Below the pieces are notes generated by a model, which was given only the letters and a program-made list of their open reading frames with translations, made no database searches and had not been told where the DNA came from. 64,000 nt of DNA, from contig JBLRWQ010000006.1 of assembly GCA_047921175.1 (NCBI GenBank), positions 3,750 through 67,749 of the forward strand. The letters run 5' to 3'. Source of the DNA: T1Sed10-7 sp047921175 (lineage in GTDB: Bacteria > Actinomycetota > Nitriliruptoria > Nitriliruptorales > Nitriliruptoraceae). Below, one piece after another: positions 7,962-15,507 of this stretch (its first letter is position 1; each line of letters begins with the position of its first letter). A program made the translations under genes and the position numbers.

Positions 7962-9187
7962 GCGGCAGCTGGCGGGACCTGCCGAGCCACCGCGGGTGGC
8001 TGGACGCCGAGCTCGAGCGGCTGCTGCGGTTCGCTCCCGACCCGTCGCATCCGCTCGGTGGGTACGCGATGCTGGACGGGCAGGGCCGGGCCGAGGTGGC
8101 CGCCCCGGTGCACACCTGGATCACCGCCCGCATGACGCACGTCCATGCGCTGGCCCACCTGCGCGGCCGGCCCGGCTCGACGCGCTGGGTCGACCACGGG
8201 GTCGCCGCGCTCACCGGCCTGCTGTGGGACGACGAGCATGGCGGGTGGTTCGCCTCGGTCGCCGCCGACGGCACCCCGGACGGCACCAAGGACGCCTACC
8301 AGCACGCCTTCGTGGTCCTCGCTGCCTCGAGCGCCACCGCGGCCGGTCGGCCCGGGGCGGCGGCGCTGCTCGACACGGCGCTCGACGTGGTCGCTGCCCG
8401 GTTCCTCGACGACACCGCGGGCCGCCTGGTCGAGTCCTACGACCGGGCGTGGACCCGCTGCGAGGCCTACCGCGGGGCGAACAGCAACATGCACGCGGTC
8501 GAGGCCCTGCTGGCCGCCGGTGACGTGACCGGGGATGAGCGTTGGCACGCCTGGGCCCGGCGTATCGCGACCGCGCTGATCGACGAGGTCGCCCGGGCCC
8601 ACGGCTGGCGGGTGGTGGAGCACTTCGACGCGGACTGGACGCCGCTGCCCGAGCACCACCGGGACCAGCCGGACCACCCGTTCCGGCCCTACGGGGTCAC
8701 GCCCGGCCACCAGCTCGAGTGGGCTCGGCTCCTGCTCCACCTCGAGGCCGGCTGGGCGGACGCGCCCGGCTGGTTGCTCCCGGCCGCCCGCGCGCTGTTC
8801 GCCGCGGCCGTCGACCGCGGGTGGGCCGCCGATGGCAGCCCCGGCCTGGTCTACACGCTCGGGTGGCGGGACGAGCCCGTCGTCACCCACCGGATGCACT
8901 GGGTCGTGGCCGAGGGGATCGCCGCGGCCGCAGCGCTGCACGAGCGCACCGGTGACGAGGCCTACGAGGACTGGTACCGGCGGCTGTGGGACCACGCCGC
9001 CGAGGTCTTCCTCGACCGCGAGGCGGGCAGCTGGCACCACGAGCTCGACGCGCAGCTGCGCCCGGTGTCGGGGGCGGGGACGTGGACCGGCAAGCCCGAC
9101 CTCTACCACGCCGTCCAGGCCACGCTGCTGCCGCAGCTCCGGCTCGCCCCGAGCCTGGCGAGCCAGCTGGCCGTGGCGGCCGGCTGA
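7958..9187 (+). CDS. AGE family epimerase/isomerase
   Basis: The 409-residue protein is of the N-acylglucosamine 2-epimerase fold, an (alpha/alpha)6 barrel. Diagnostic pieces are PVHTWITARMTHVHALA near the N-terminus, AYQHAFVVLAA, YRGANSNMHAVEALLA, GVTPGHQLEWARLLLHLE and HRMHWVVAEGIAAAAALHERTGDE, with the His residues typical of this family's catalytic pair. Length fits mannose isomerase and sulfoquinovose isomerase (YihS-like) enzymes; cellobiose 2-epimerases are similar. The GTG start overlaps the oxidoreductase stop by 4 bp. Together the two genes would isomerise and oxidise or reduce an imported monosaccharide. No kinase, aldolase or glycosidase is nearby, so the pathway cannot be completed from this window. 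Confidence 0.88.
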   Translation: MSGSWRDLPSHRGWLDAELERLLRFAPDPSHPLGGYAMLDGQGRAEVAAPVHTWITARMTHVHALAHLRGRPGSTRWVDHGVAALTGLLWDDEHGGWFASVAADGTPDGTKDAYQHAFVVLAASSATAAGRPGAAALLDTALDVVAARFLDDTAGRLVESYDRAWTRCEAYRGANSNMHAVEALLAAGDVTGDERWHAWARRIATALIDEVARAHGWRVVEHFDADWTPLPEHHRDQPDHPFRPYGVTPGHQLEWARLLLHLEAGWADAPGWLLPAARALFAAAVDRGWAADGSPGLVYTLGWRDEPVVTHRMHWVVAEGIAAAAALHERTGDEAYEDWYRRLWDHAAEVFLDREAGSWHHELDAQLRPVSGAGTWTGKPDLYHAVQATLLPQLRLAPSLASQLAVAAG

Positions 9188-9268
9188 GGGCGCCGGCCGG
9201 CGTCGTTCCGGTCGGTGTCGGACGGGCAGGGGAGCCCGGTAGCGCTGACGCTCGAGCAGCGGTTCCCC

Positions 9269-10009
9269 TCAGCAGCGGTGCACGACCCAGACGTTGGGTT
9301 CGACGTAGACCGCGTGGTCCTGGTCGACGTCGACGTGGACCGGGACGAGCGCACCGGGCACGTGGGCGGGCCCGGGCCCCTCGAGCGGCAGCCCCGTCCA
9401 CGCTCGCCAGGCGGCCAGGGGGGCGCCGATCGTCATCGACGCCGGGCAGACTCCCTGCACCTCGCCGCCGGCGCGGACGTGCGTGCGCAGCCACGGGTCG
9501 GCGGGCAGGCCGTCAGCGCGCGTGCGTGCCGCGTAGGTGGCCATCGGCGTGTCGGGCTCGTCCGCCTTGCGGCTGGGCCTCACGGGTGCGATGAGCGCCT
9601 GCAGGCCGCGTTGCTGCGCGGAGTCGCGCAGCACCTCGATCAGTCGGGTCGCCAGCCCGGTACCCCGGTGGGACGGCGCGATGGTGATCTCCAGGGCGCT
9701 GAGGTGGGTCGCCGCCCGCCCCGCGAGCCGGTCCAGCCAGCCGTAGCGCACCACCGCGTCCCAGCCGCCGGCGGGCAGCGTCTCGCGGTCGTGGGCGGGC
9801 CCGAGCGCGACGGGCACGGCGAAGGCCCGGGCGACGGTGGTCGGCCCGTCGGTCACGACCCAGGCGGTGTCCGCGACCGACGGGAGGTCACTGAAGTACA
9901 GGTCCGCGACCGGATCCTCCAGCATGAACCGCGGCCACAGTCGGGTCAGGTCCCAGCAGGCGTCCTCCAGGTCCGGCCGCTCGGCCAGCGTTGCCACCTG
10001 GACGGTCAC
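9269..10009 (-). CDS. GNAT family N-acetyltransferase
   Basis: The 246-residue protein carries the GNAT acetyl-CoA motif as RGTGLATRLIEVLRD (from about residue 115), preceded by the beta-strand LEITIAPSH. The rest is family-variable; a hydrophobic C-terminal half ends in DHAVYVEPNVWVVHRC. The acceptor is unknown. The start is GTG at 10007-10009 with GAGGTGGGG just upstream. This region is one half of a perfect 26-bp tandem duplication that also supplies the stop of the upstream hydrolase. The gene is therefore the second of a two-gene unit, probably originally overlapping its partner by 4 bp. Confidence 0.85.
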   Translation of the reverse strand: MTVQVATLAERPDLEDACWDLTRLWPRFMLEDPVADLYFSDLPSVADTAWVVTDGPTTVARAFAVPVALGPAHDRETLPAGGWDAVVRYGWLDRLAGRAATHLSALEITIAPSHRGTGLATRLIEVLRDSAQQRGLQALIAPVRPSRKADEPDTPMATYAARTRADGLPADPWLRTHVRAGGEVQGVCPASMTIGAPLAAWRAWTGLPLEGPGPAHVPGALVPVHVDVDQDHAVYVEPNVWVVHRC

Positions 10010-10055
10010 GACCCCACCTCGGCGCCGGCGGTCACGACCCCACCTCGGCGCCGGC
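10004..10055. repeat. Perfect 26-bp tandem duplication across a gene junction
   Basis: Two identical 26-bp units (10004-10029 and 10030-10055) contain GGTCACGACCCCACC and CTCGGCGCCGGC. On the minus strand each copy carries GGGTCGTGACC. In the copy nearer the hydrolase it supplies the TGA stop; in the other it supplies the GTG start of the GNAT gene. The duplication has thus separated a former 4-bp GTGA overlap. Confidence 0.9.
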
Positions 10056-10955
10056 GGCCGCAGGCAGCTGCCGCAGCACGTGCGCACGGAGCTGGTCCCC
10101 GGCCAGCGCCGCACCGACGTGCCCGGTCTCCAGCCAGGTGATGGGCCAGCCCGTGTAGTCGTCCCGCTGGTCCTCGGCGCGGGCGAAGCGGTCGTAGCGG
10201 GCCAGCAGCGGGGCGACCGGCGCGTCGGCGGCCCGGAAGTCGTCCGCGAAGTCCAGCCGCTCCCGCACCCGATCGGCGTCGACGTGGGCCCGCCGAGACG
10301 TCATGTGCCGGTAGCTCGAGTCGAGCAGCTGGCTGGCGAGGTGGGCGCCGGCGAGCATCGGCACGTACCGGTCCGCACCGCCGTCGTACGCACGGTGCAG
10401 GTTCGTCACCCAGCCGCCGAGGGAGAACCCGGTCAGCACCGTCGTCCGCCCGTGGTCGCCGCTGTAGTGGTCGATCACGGCCCGTGCACCCGCCACCGAG
10501 GCGGCCAGGATCGCCATCCAGCGCGCCAGGTCCCCGGCCGCCCGGGTGTACTCCTTGAGCGGCCCGTCGTGGTAGGCCGCGCGCAGCAGCACGACCGTGG
10601 CCGGCGGCGGGGTGTCGTCGCTGAGCAGCGCGCGGTTGAGGAAGTTCTTGGCGCGTCGGCCCTCCAGGGCGAAGGGCTGCTCGTTGTTGCCGTGGTGGGT
10701 CACCAGGACCGGTGCGCCCGGGCCGGCGTCGTGGGCCAGCAGCACCCCGACCCGCAGCGGCCCGGCAAGCGTCGCGACCTCGACGTCGAGGGGGGTGCCG
10801 AGGTGGAGCGGGGGGAGGACGGGCGTGGCGATCGCGAGCTGCTCACGCCAGGTCGGCCCGTCGGTGCCGTCCCGGAAGAAGCGGATGCGCTCACCGGCGA
10901 GCACGCCGGGGAGCACCGCCATGCGGTCGAGCAGGGTCTGGGAACGTGCGCCCAT
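10032..10955 (-). CDS. Alpha/beta hydrolase family protein
   Basis: The 307-residue protein has the alpha/beta-hydrolase core. LVTHHGNNEQPF provides the oxyanion-hole strand, TGFSLGGWV the GxSxG nucleophile elbow (Ser near residue 166), and WLETGHVGAAL the likely catalytic His region near the C-terminus. No signal peptide is seen. Likely an intracellular esterase or peptidase-like enzyme; substrate unknown. ATG at 10953-10955 is chosen for the strong SD GGAGGA. The upstream SRPBCC reading frame runs 65 bp into this gene. The stop codon lies in one unit of a 26-bp tandem duplication before the GNAT gene. Confidence 0.85.
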   Translation of the reverse strand: MGARSQTLLDRMAVLPGVLAGERIRFFRDGTDGPTWREQLAIATPVLPPLHLGTPLDVEVATLAGPLRVGVLLAHDAGPGAPVLVTHHGNNEQPFALEGRRAKNFLNRALLSDDTPPPATVVLLRAAYHDGPLKEYTRAAGDLARWMAILAASVAGARAVIDHYSGDHGRTTVLTGFSLGGWVTNLHRAYDGGADRYVPMLAGAHLASQLLDSSYRHMTSRRAHVDADRVRERLDFADDFRAADAPVAPLLARYDRFARAEDQRDDYTGWPITWLETGHVGAALAGDQLRAHVLRQLPAAAGAEVGS

Positions 10956-11628
10956 CGTGTGGTCCTCCGTTCGTGGGGACCGATGTCGGCTGGTCGTGAT
11001 CGATCGGTCGTCGGTCCCGTCGGAGCTCATCTTGGCTGCGCGAGGTGCGTCCGGCCTCGGCTCGGAGGTGGAACCCGCTGTCCTCCCCGAGGTGGAGGTA
11101 CGAGGTGCGCCGGCCGGCGACGTCGACCCCGATGACGGCGGCCGCCAGCCAGGCACCCCAGAACGCCTCCCAGCGGGTCACGGCGTCGGGGGAGGGCAGC
11201 TTCTGGTGCTGGACCGCGATCGTCACGCGGCCGCCTGTCTTGGGCGCCATGGCGATCTCCACGACCCCCTCGTCCAACGCGAGCCGGACGTTCTTCGACG
11301 TCGGCCGGGACCGGAGCGTGGTCGGCCGGCCGGAGAACAACACGGCCCGCTGCTCGTCGTCGAGCAGGCGGGCCCTGAGCGCCTCGGCGTCCACGGTCAC
11401 GGTGGCGGACCGTCCGGCGGTGAAGGTGCCGTCGGCCAGCTGGTTGGGCAGTCGACGCCCGCTGATCCGTTCCCAGCCGACGGTGACCTGCTGGGCCCAC
11501 CAGCCGTCGACACCGTGGGTCTGCTCGACCCAGCGGGCGACCGCCGTGTGCCCCTCCACGTGGCCCGGCCAGGCGTCGATCAGCTCCCGCCACTCGTCCC
11601 AGCCCCGGCCGGTCCGCTCCCGGACCAC
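10891..11628 (-). CDS. SRPBCC-like protein with DUF4287-type N-terminus and aberrant C-terminus
   Basis: The first ~60 residues (ERTGRGWDEWRELIDAW, ARWVEQTHGVDGWWAQQVTV) match the DUF4287-like segment often found before SRPBCC (START-like) domains. Residues 60-165 look like the domain itself, ending WEAFWGAWLAAAV where such proteins normally stop. Here the frame continues about 75 further residues of Arg/Pro-rich sequence and overlaps the next gene's start by 65 bp. That suggests loss of the natural stop or a frameshift near 11130. GTG at 11626-11628 is the only nearby start; the homologous motif slightly precedes it, so the true start is uncertain. Ligand and role unknown. Confidence 0.65.
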   Translation of the reverse strand: MVRERTGRGWDEWRELIDAWPGHVEGHTAVARWVEQTHGVDGWWAQQVTVGWERISGRRLPNQLADGTFTAGRSATVTVDAEALRARLLDDEQRAVLFSGRPTTLRSRPTSKNVRLALDEGVVEIAMAPKTGGRVTIAVQHQKLPSPDAVTRWEAFWGAWLAAAVIGVDVAGRRTSYLHLGEDSGFHLRAEAGRTSRSQDELRRDRRPIDHDQPTSVPTNGGPHDGRTFPDPARPHGGAPRRARR

Positions 11629-12050
11629 CTCGTCGTCAGCCCCGGGGTCGGCTGCCTCGCGTCGCCCACCCTGCTCCCTCGGTGCGATCGTCGGGGCAGG
11701 CTACGTCCGACCGACCCCTGGTGTCCTCGTTGTTTCGACGGTCGGCCTGCCTCGTTGCTCCTCGGGGTTCGTCGCAACGGGTGAGCGAACCCCGCGGAGC
11801 AACCAACTGCAGCGGAGCGGACCCGGCCGAGGCGCGGCGGCTGCCGGTCAGGCCTCCGGGCGGCGATAGCGGGGTAGGGGCGCGAGTCGCGCGACAGCCG
11901 CTGCGCGTCCTCCCGGTGGAAGCCGAGCGGCTCGTCGTGGTCGGCTCGATGAGCGCGGTCCGCTCCTCGCACGCCCCGGTGTCCCGGTGCTCCTGACGGA
12001 TGCTGGCCCGTGCAGCCTCAGCCGCCCCGCGCCCGTCGGTCCGTGCGGCC
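11629..12050. other. 422-bp intergenic region without a recognisable gene
   Basis: No open frame here has coding character resembling a known family. The region holds a long hairpin at 11754-11803 and, at its right end, an imperfect 33-bp tandem repeat (12008-12040 and 12041-12073) that runs into the 3' end of the small membrane protein gene. It separates two minus-strand genes and may be a decayed gene or small repeat element. Confidence 0.5.
11754..11803. repeat. Long intergenic hairpin (18-bp stem)
   Basis: The arms at 11754-11771 (GTTGCTCCTCGGGGTTCG) and 11786-11803 (CGAACCCCGCGGAGCAAC) pair over 18 positions with one T/C mismatch, around a 14-nt loop. There is no T-run on either side, so a simple intrinsic terminator is less likely than a REP-like element or a structured RNA. 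Confidence 0.7.
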
Positions 12051-12073
12051 TCAGCCGGGCCGCGCCCGTCGGC
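12008..12073. repeat. Imperfect 33-bp tandem repeat
   Basis: Two copies (12008-12040, 12041-12073) share CCTCAGCCG and CCGCGCCCGTCGG with a few substitutions. The second copy overlaps the last codons and stop of the minus-strand membrane protein gene, so the duplication may have produced or altered its C-terminus (GRRARPG). Confidence 0.7.
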
Positions 12074-12443
12074 CGGCGACCAGCCCGAGCACCAGGGCGA
12101 GCACGAGCAACGCCGACAGGGCGCGGATCGTGAGCCCCCAGAGCTCGTAGGGCGGGACGCGCTCCGGGGCGATCGCGACGTACATGGCCGCCATGGCCAG
12201 CTGGACCGCGACCACCGCGGCGAGCAGCCAGCGCCGCGGACGCCACCACAGCGCCGCGGCGATGACGAGGTGGAGCACCCCCGCGGCGCCGAGGATGCCG
12301 AGCTCGCCGCGGTCGGCATCGCCGAGGTCGAGCACCCCGGTCGCGAGCAGGAGGTAGAGCAGCGCGATCATCACGGCGAGGAGGCTCGCGGCTCGCGTCG
12401 GGCGTGGATCGGGGCGCACGGTCGGCAGGGTCGGTGTGGTCAT
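12051..12443 (-). CDS. Small four-helix membrane protein
   Basis: The 130-residue protein has a short cytoplasmic head and four hydrophobic segments: about 21-40 (AASLLAVMIALLYLLLATGV), 50-68, 74-97 and 105-125. The pairing of helices and the short loops resemble the DUF4383-like or DoxX-like small membrane proteins of actinobacteria, but I cannot assign a family firmly. ATG at 12441-12443 is preferred over an upstream frame start because the extra 15 residues are Pro/Arg-rich and the SD-like GCTGATG context fits poorly there. It lies 95 bp downstream of the NarL-type kinase on the same strand and may be co-transcribed. Confidence 0.65.
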   Translation of the reverse strand: MTTPTLPTVRPDPRPTRAASLLAVMIALLYLLLATGVLDLGDADRGELGILGAAGVLHLVIAAALWWRPRRWLLAAVVAVQLAMAAMYVAIAPERVPPYELWGLTIRALSALLVLALVLGLVAGRRARPG

Positions 12444-12538
12444 CAGCTCGGCTCGCGTCGGCGGGTGTGGTGTGGTCCCGCGCAGCAAGCGCTCCCGGCA
12501 GCTCGCTGCGCAGGGCCGATCGGCCCGTGCTCGCGGGA

Positions 12539-13768
12539 TCAGTCGCCCATCGACCGCGCCGCGGGCCCATGGTCCCGCCGTAGCCGCGCGGCCACCTCGT
12601 AGCCCCCGTCGGGGACGGGCCCGGACTCCACGGAGCCGGCGAACAGCGCCGCGCGCTCGCGCATGTGCAGGAGGCCGCGCCCGCCGGCCGTGCCCGGGCC
12701 GTCCGGCAGGGACCCCGGGTAGGCCGGTGGTGACCCCGAGACGGGTCCGTGGTCGCGGACCTGGACCACGACCTCGTCGTCGTCGACCTCGACCCGGACG
12801 TCGACCGGCACCGTGCCGGCGTGGCGGAGCACGTTGGTGAGGGCCTCCTGCACGATGCGGTAGACGGCCAACGCCATCCCGGCGCTGACCTCGTCGGCCG
12901 GCCCGGTGATGGAGAGCGAGGCGTCCATGCCGGTCTCCCGCACGCGTTGGACGAGCAGGTCCAGGGCCCGCAGGTCCGGCTGCGGAGCTCGCGCGTTCTC
13001 GTCCTCGTCCGCATCACGGTGCAGCAGCCCGAGGAGGCGCCGGAGCTCCGTCATCGCCTGCTGGCCGGCGGTGCGGATGCCGGCGGCTGCCTCACGGCTG
13101 GCGGCGTCGGCGTCCGACGCACCCAGGCGTCGCTCCAGCGCACCGGCATGCAGGGTCATCACGCTGACGTGGTGGGCGACCACGTCATGCAGCTCCCGGG
13201 CGATACGGCGGCGCTCCTCGTCCACCGCAGCCTGGGCTGCGAGCTCGCGCTCCCGTTCGAGCCGCTCCGCCCGATCTCGCAACGCCTGCTCCGTGGCGCG
13301 GCGGGAGCGCACGTACAGGCCGAGCAACGCCGCAACCGTGGCCGTGCTGACCTGGCCGACCACCTCCACCGTCCAGGGTGCAGCCTGCGGGCCGCCGGCG
13401 AGCAGCAGCGCCATCGCCACCGCGTCCAGGACGACCACGGCCACCGTGACCCTCATCGGGCGGCGTGAGGCCACGGTGTAGATGGCGACCAGCACGGCCA
13501 GCTCCGCCGGCCCGTTCGCCCCGCTCAGCACCCGCGACGGTCCCGCCAGCAGCTCCACGAGCAGGAACACGGCCACCGGAGCGTCGCGGCGGCGCCACAG
13601 GACCAGCAGGGGGAGCAGGCCGCTCGCGAGGCCGATGGTGAAGCCGACCTCGTTGCGGGTGAGGAACGCACTGACCGCGGCGAGCGCCGCGAGCAGCGCG
13701 AGCAGTGCGCCCTCACTCACCGCGCGGGGGAGGGGACGTTGCCGCAGCAGCTCCGGGATCGTGGTCAT
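12539..13768 (-). CDS. NarL-type sensor histidine kinase (HisKA_3)
   Basis: The 409-residue membrane kinase has an N-terminal sensor of five or six hydrophobic segments (residues 17-155), a coiled linker (RAERLERERELAAQAAVDEERRR), and the HisKA_3 dimerisation domain with phospho-accepting H194 in ARELHDVVAHHVS. A HATPase_c domain follows (VYRIVQEALTNVLRHAG, VRDHGP, GRGLLHMRERAALFAG). This is the DesK/LiaS-like class usual in actinobacteria. It is divergent from the LuxR-type response regulator starting at 13903, certainly its partner. A TAGGCT element (13777-13782, minus strand) sits 8 nt before the ATG, suggesting a leaderless or nearly leaderless transcript. Confidence 0.93.
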   Translation of the reverse strand: MTTIPELLRQRPLPRAVSEGALLALLAALAAVSAFLTRNEVGFTIGLASGLLPLLVLWRRRDAPVAVFLLVELLAGPSRVLSGANGPAELAVLVAIYTVASRRPMRVTVAVVVLDAVAMALLLAGGPQAAPWTVEVVGQVSTATVAALLGLYVRSRRATEQALRDRAERLERERELAAQAAVDEERRRIARELHDVVAHHVSVMTLHAGALERRLGASDADAASREAAAGIRTAGQQAMTELRRLLGLLHRDADEDENARAPQPDLRALDLLVQRVRETGMDASLSITGPADEVSAGMALAVYRIVQEALTNVLRHAGTVPVDVRVEVDDDEVVVQVRDHGPVSGSPPAYPGSLPDGPGTAGGRGLLHMRERAALFAGSVESGPVPDGGYEVAARLRRDHGPAARSMGD

Positions 13769-13776
13769 CCGGCCCG

Positions 13777-13804
13777 AGCCTATGTCGCTCGGTCGGTCTA
13801 GCGT
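13777..13804. promoter_or_regulatory. Divergent promoter region between kinase and regulator
   Basis: TAGGCT on the minus strand (13777-13782) faces the kinase and TAGCGT on the plus strand (13799-13804) faces the response regulator. Both fit the TA(G/C)NNT hexamer recurring in this window. The -35 regions would overlap, so the two genes may compete or be co-regulated. Confidence 0.35.
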
Positions 13805-13902
13805 CGCCACGGCACCAGCGTCGCGCCGGTCATCGCACGAGCGTCCCCCCAAGCCACCCGCCACCCACACCCGTCCCCGCCACCCGCCCCAGGGAGCCCG
13901 CC

Positions 13903-14577
13903 GTGATCTCGGTCCTCCTCGCCGACGACCAGGCCATGGTCCGCTCGGGCCTGGCGCTGCTGCTCGGCTCCGACCCCGACATCGAGGTGGTGGGTGAGGC
14001 CACCGACGGCGGCAGCGCGGTCCGGCTCGCCCACGAGCTCCAGCCGGACGTGGTGCTGATGGACATCCGCATGCCCGGGATGGACGGGTTGGAGGCGACC
14101 CGGCTGCTCGCCGGTCCCGGGGTCGCCGACCCACGGACCGTGGTGGTGCTGACCACCTTCGGGGCCGACGAGTACGTCACCGAGGCACTGCAGGCCGGCG
14201 CCGTCGGCTTCGTGCTCAAGGACAGCGACCCGGACACCCTCCTCGGCGCGGTCCACGCGGCCGCGGCCGGCGCAGGGCTGCTGGACCCGGCGGTCACCCG
14301 ACAGGTCGTGGCACGGTTCGCCCAAGGCGGTGGACGACCGGTGAGCGACCCGCCGCCGGCGCTGGCCACGCTGACCGAGCGCGAGCGTGCGGTCCTGGAC
14401 GAGCTCGCGCGGGGCGCCTCCAACGCGGAGATCGCCGAGCGGTTGTTCGTGGAACCCTCCACGGTCAAGACCCACGTGGTCCACGTGCTGCGCAAGCTGC
14501 AGCTCAGGGACCGGGTCGAGGCCGTCATCTACGCCTACGAGCACGGGCTCGTGGAGCCTGGCGACGTCACCCGGTGA
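13903..14577 (+). CDS. LuxR/NarL-type response regulator
   Basis: The 224-residue protein has a receiver domain (1-120; acidic D8/D9, phosphoacceptor D54 in LMDIRMPGMDG, Lys in FVLKDSDP) and a C-terminal LuxR helix-turn-helix (about 155-215: LTERERAVLDELARGASNAEIAERLF then STVKTHVVHVLRKL). GTG at 13903-13905 is chosen for AGGGAG upstream and because the receiver begins immediately (ISVLLADDQ). It pairs with the divergent HisKA_3 kinase. The 3' end overlaps the convergent TetR gene by 11 bp. Probable autoregulation of the divergent pair; target genes unknown. Confidence 0.94.
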   Translation: MISVLLADDQAMVRSGLALLLGSDPDIEVVGEATDGGSAVRLAHELQPDVVLMDIRMPGMDGLEATRLLAGPGVADPRTVVVLTTFGADEYVTEALQAGAVGFVLKDSDPDTLLGAVHAAAAGAGLLDPAVTRQVVARFAQGGGRPVSDPPPALATLTERERAVLDELARGASNAEIAERLFVEPSTVKTHVVHVLRKLQLRDRVEAVIYAYEHGLVEPGDVTR

Positions 14578-15334
14578 CCGTGCTGCCGGCCACCTGCCGG
14601 CACCAGCGGTCGGCGAGCGCGCTCGCGTCCGGTCGAGTCAGCGGTGGCGAGCCGACCAGCGCCCGCTCGACGCAGATCGAGGTGGCCGACGTCGCCAGCA
14701 GATCGAGGTCCGCGCGGCGGGGGAGTTCGCCGCGTCCCACGCCGCGCTCGAGGACCTGGCGCACACGGGTCCGTTCCACGCTGAGCGCGCGGTCGATCGG
14801 CACGCGCAGGCCGGGGTTGCGGTGCGCTTCCGCAGCCAGGCCCACCAGCAGCGCGCCGAGCGGGCCCTGCAGCGCGGCGTCCAGGGTGTGGAGGACCGCC
14901 GCCAGGTCCTCACGCACCGAGCCGGAGTCCGGCACCTCGCCGTCGCTGCTGGTCAGCGGCTCCACCAGGGCGATCGCGAGGGCGTGCCGGTCCGGCCACC
15001 GGCGGTAGAGCGTCGCCTTGCTCGCGCCTGCACGGGACGCGAGGGCGTCCATCGTCAACGCCGGGAGCCCGGCCTCCTCGACCAACCCGATGGCCGCCGC
15101 GACGAGCTCCGCCTCCCGTGCCCGGTCACGTGGTCGGCCCCCGCGCCGAGCGGGGGAGGACGGGGTGGCCGACGCCGGCCCGGGGCCGGGCGTGTCGGCC
15201 TCGGTGGCCGCGGCCGGCCGTGAGGGCCCGTCCGTCGCAGCGGAGCCGCGCGGCGCCCCGCTGTCCAGCTGCTCGGGAGCGAGCGGGTGCGGTCGGGTCC
15301 GCCCCGAGCGACGACGGGCACGTGGGTCCTTCAT
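14567..15334 (-). CDS. TetR family transcriptional regulator with extended N-terminus
   Basis: The 255-residue protein has an N-terminal TetR helix-turn-helix at about 73-120 (VAAAIGLVEEAGLPALTMDALASRAG then SKATLYRRWPDRHALA). The C-terminal ligand/dimer domain resembles the TetR_C_33-like type (PLGALLVGLAAEAHRNPGLRVPI). The first ~65 residues are a disordered Pro/Ala/Arg-rich tail unusual for TetR proteins; a shorter start within it is possible. An extended palindrome at 15392-15421, 58 bp upstream of the ATG, is a strong candidate for its own operator. The nearest other gene downstream of that site is the CNNM/CBS gene, but that gene reads toward the operator, so autoregulation is more likely than control of a neighbour. 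Confidence 0.88.
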   Translation of the reverse strand: MKDPRARRRSGRTRPHPLAPEQLDSGAPRGSAATDGPSRPAAATEADTPGPGPASATPSSPARRGGRPRDRAREAELVAAAIGLVEEAGLPALTMDALASRAGASKATLYRRWPDRHALAIALVEPLTSSDGEVPDSGSVREDLAAVLHTLDAALQGPLGALLVGLAAEAHRNPGLRVPIDRALSVERTRVRQVLERGVGRGELPRRADLDLLATSATSICVERALVGSPPLTRPDASALADRWCRQVAGSTVTG

Positions 15335-15391
15335 CTCGTGCCTTCCCCGCAGCAGCGCGCCGTGACGGTGCAGCGCCGTCAGGCCTGGAAC

Positions 15392-15421
15392 GTACGGCTG
15401 CGTTCCGGAACGTCATCGTAC
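15392..15421. promoter_or_regulatory. 30-bp palindrome, candidate TetR operator
   Basis: The sequence reads GTACG-N4-CGTTCCGGAACG-N4-CGTAC with exact symmetry in all specified positions. It lies 58-87 bp upstream of the TetR gene. An additional GGAACG half-site at 15387-15392 precedes it. Size and symmetry suit two TetR dimers or one dimer with extended contacts. Confidence 0.65.
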
Positions 15422-15440
15422 CTGAAGCGGTCTGCGGGGT

Positions 15441-15506
15441 GCGGGACCCGTCGCCAGCTGCGGGACCCGTCGCCAGCGGCGGGACCCGCACCCCGCTGCG
15501 GGACCG
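15441..15506. repeat. 19-bp tandem repeat, about 3.5 units
   Basis: Units at 15441-15459, 15460-15478 and 15479-15497, plus a partial unit 15498-15506, begin GCGGGACC. The third unit differs in its second half, creating an exact 12-bp inverted repeat: GCGGGGTGCGGG (15434-15445) with CCCGCACCCCGC (15485-15496). The array ends at the stop codon of the CNNM/CBS gene and may act as its terminator. Confidence 0.8.
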
Positions 15507-15507
15507 T

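Noticed and set aside
11682..11996. Plus-strand 104-codon frame in the 422-bp gap
   Set aside because: It crosses the long hairpin, has no SD and shows no resemblance to a known family.
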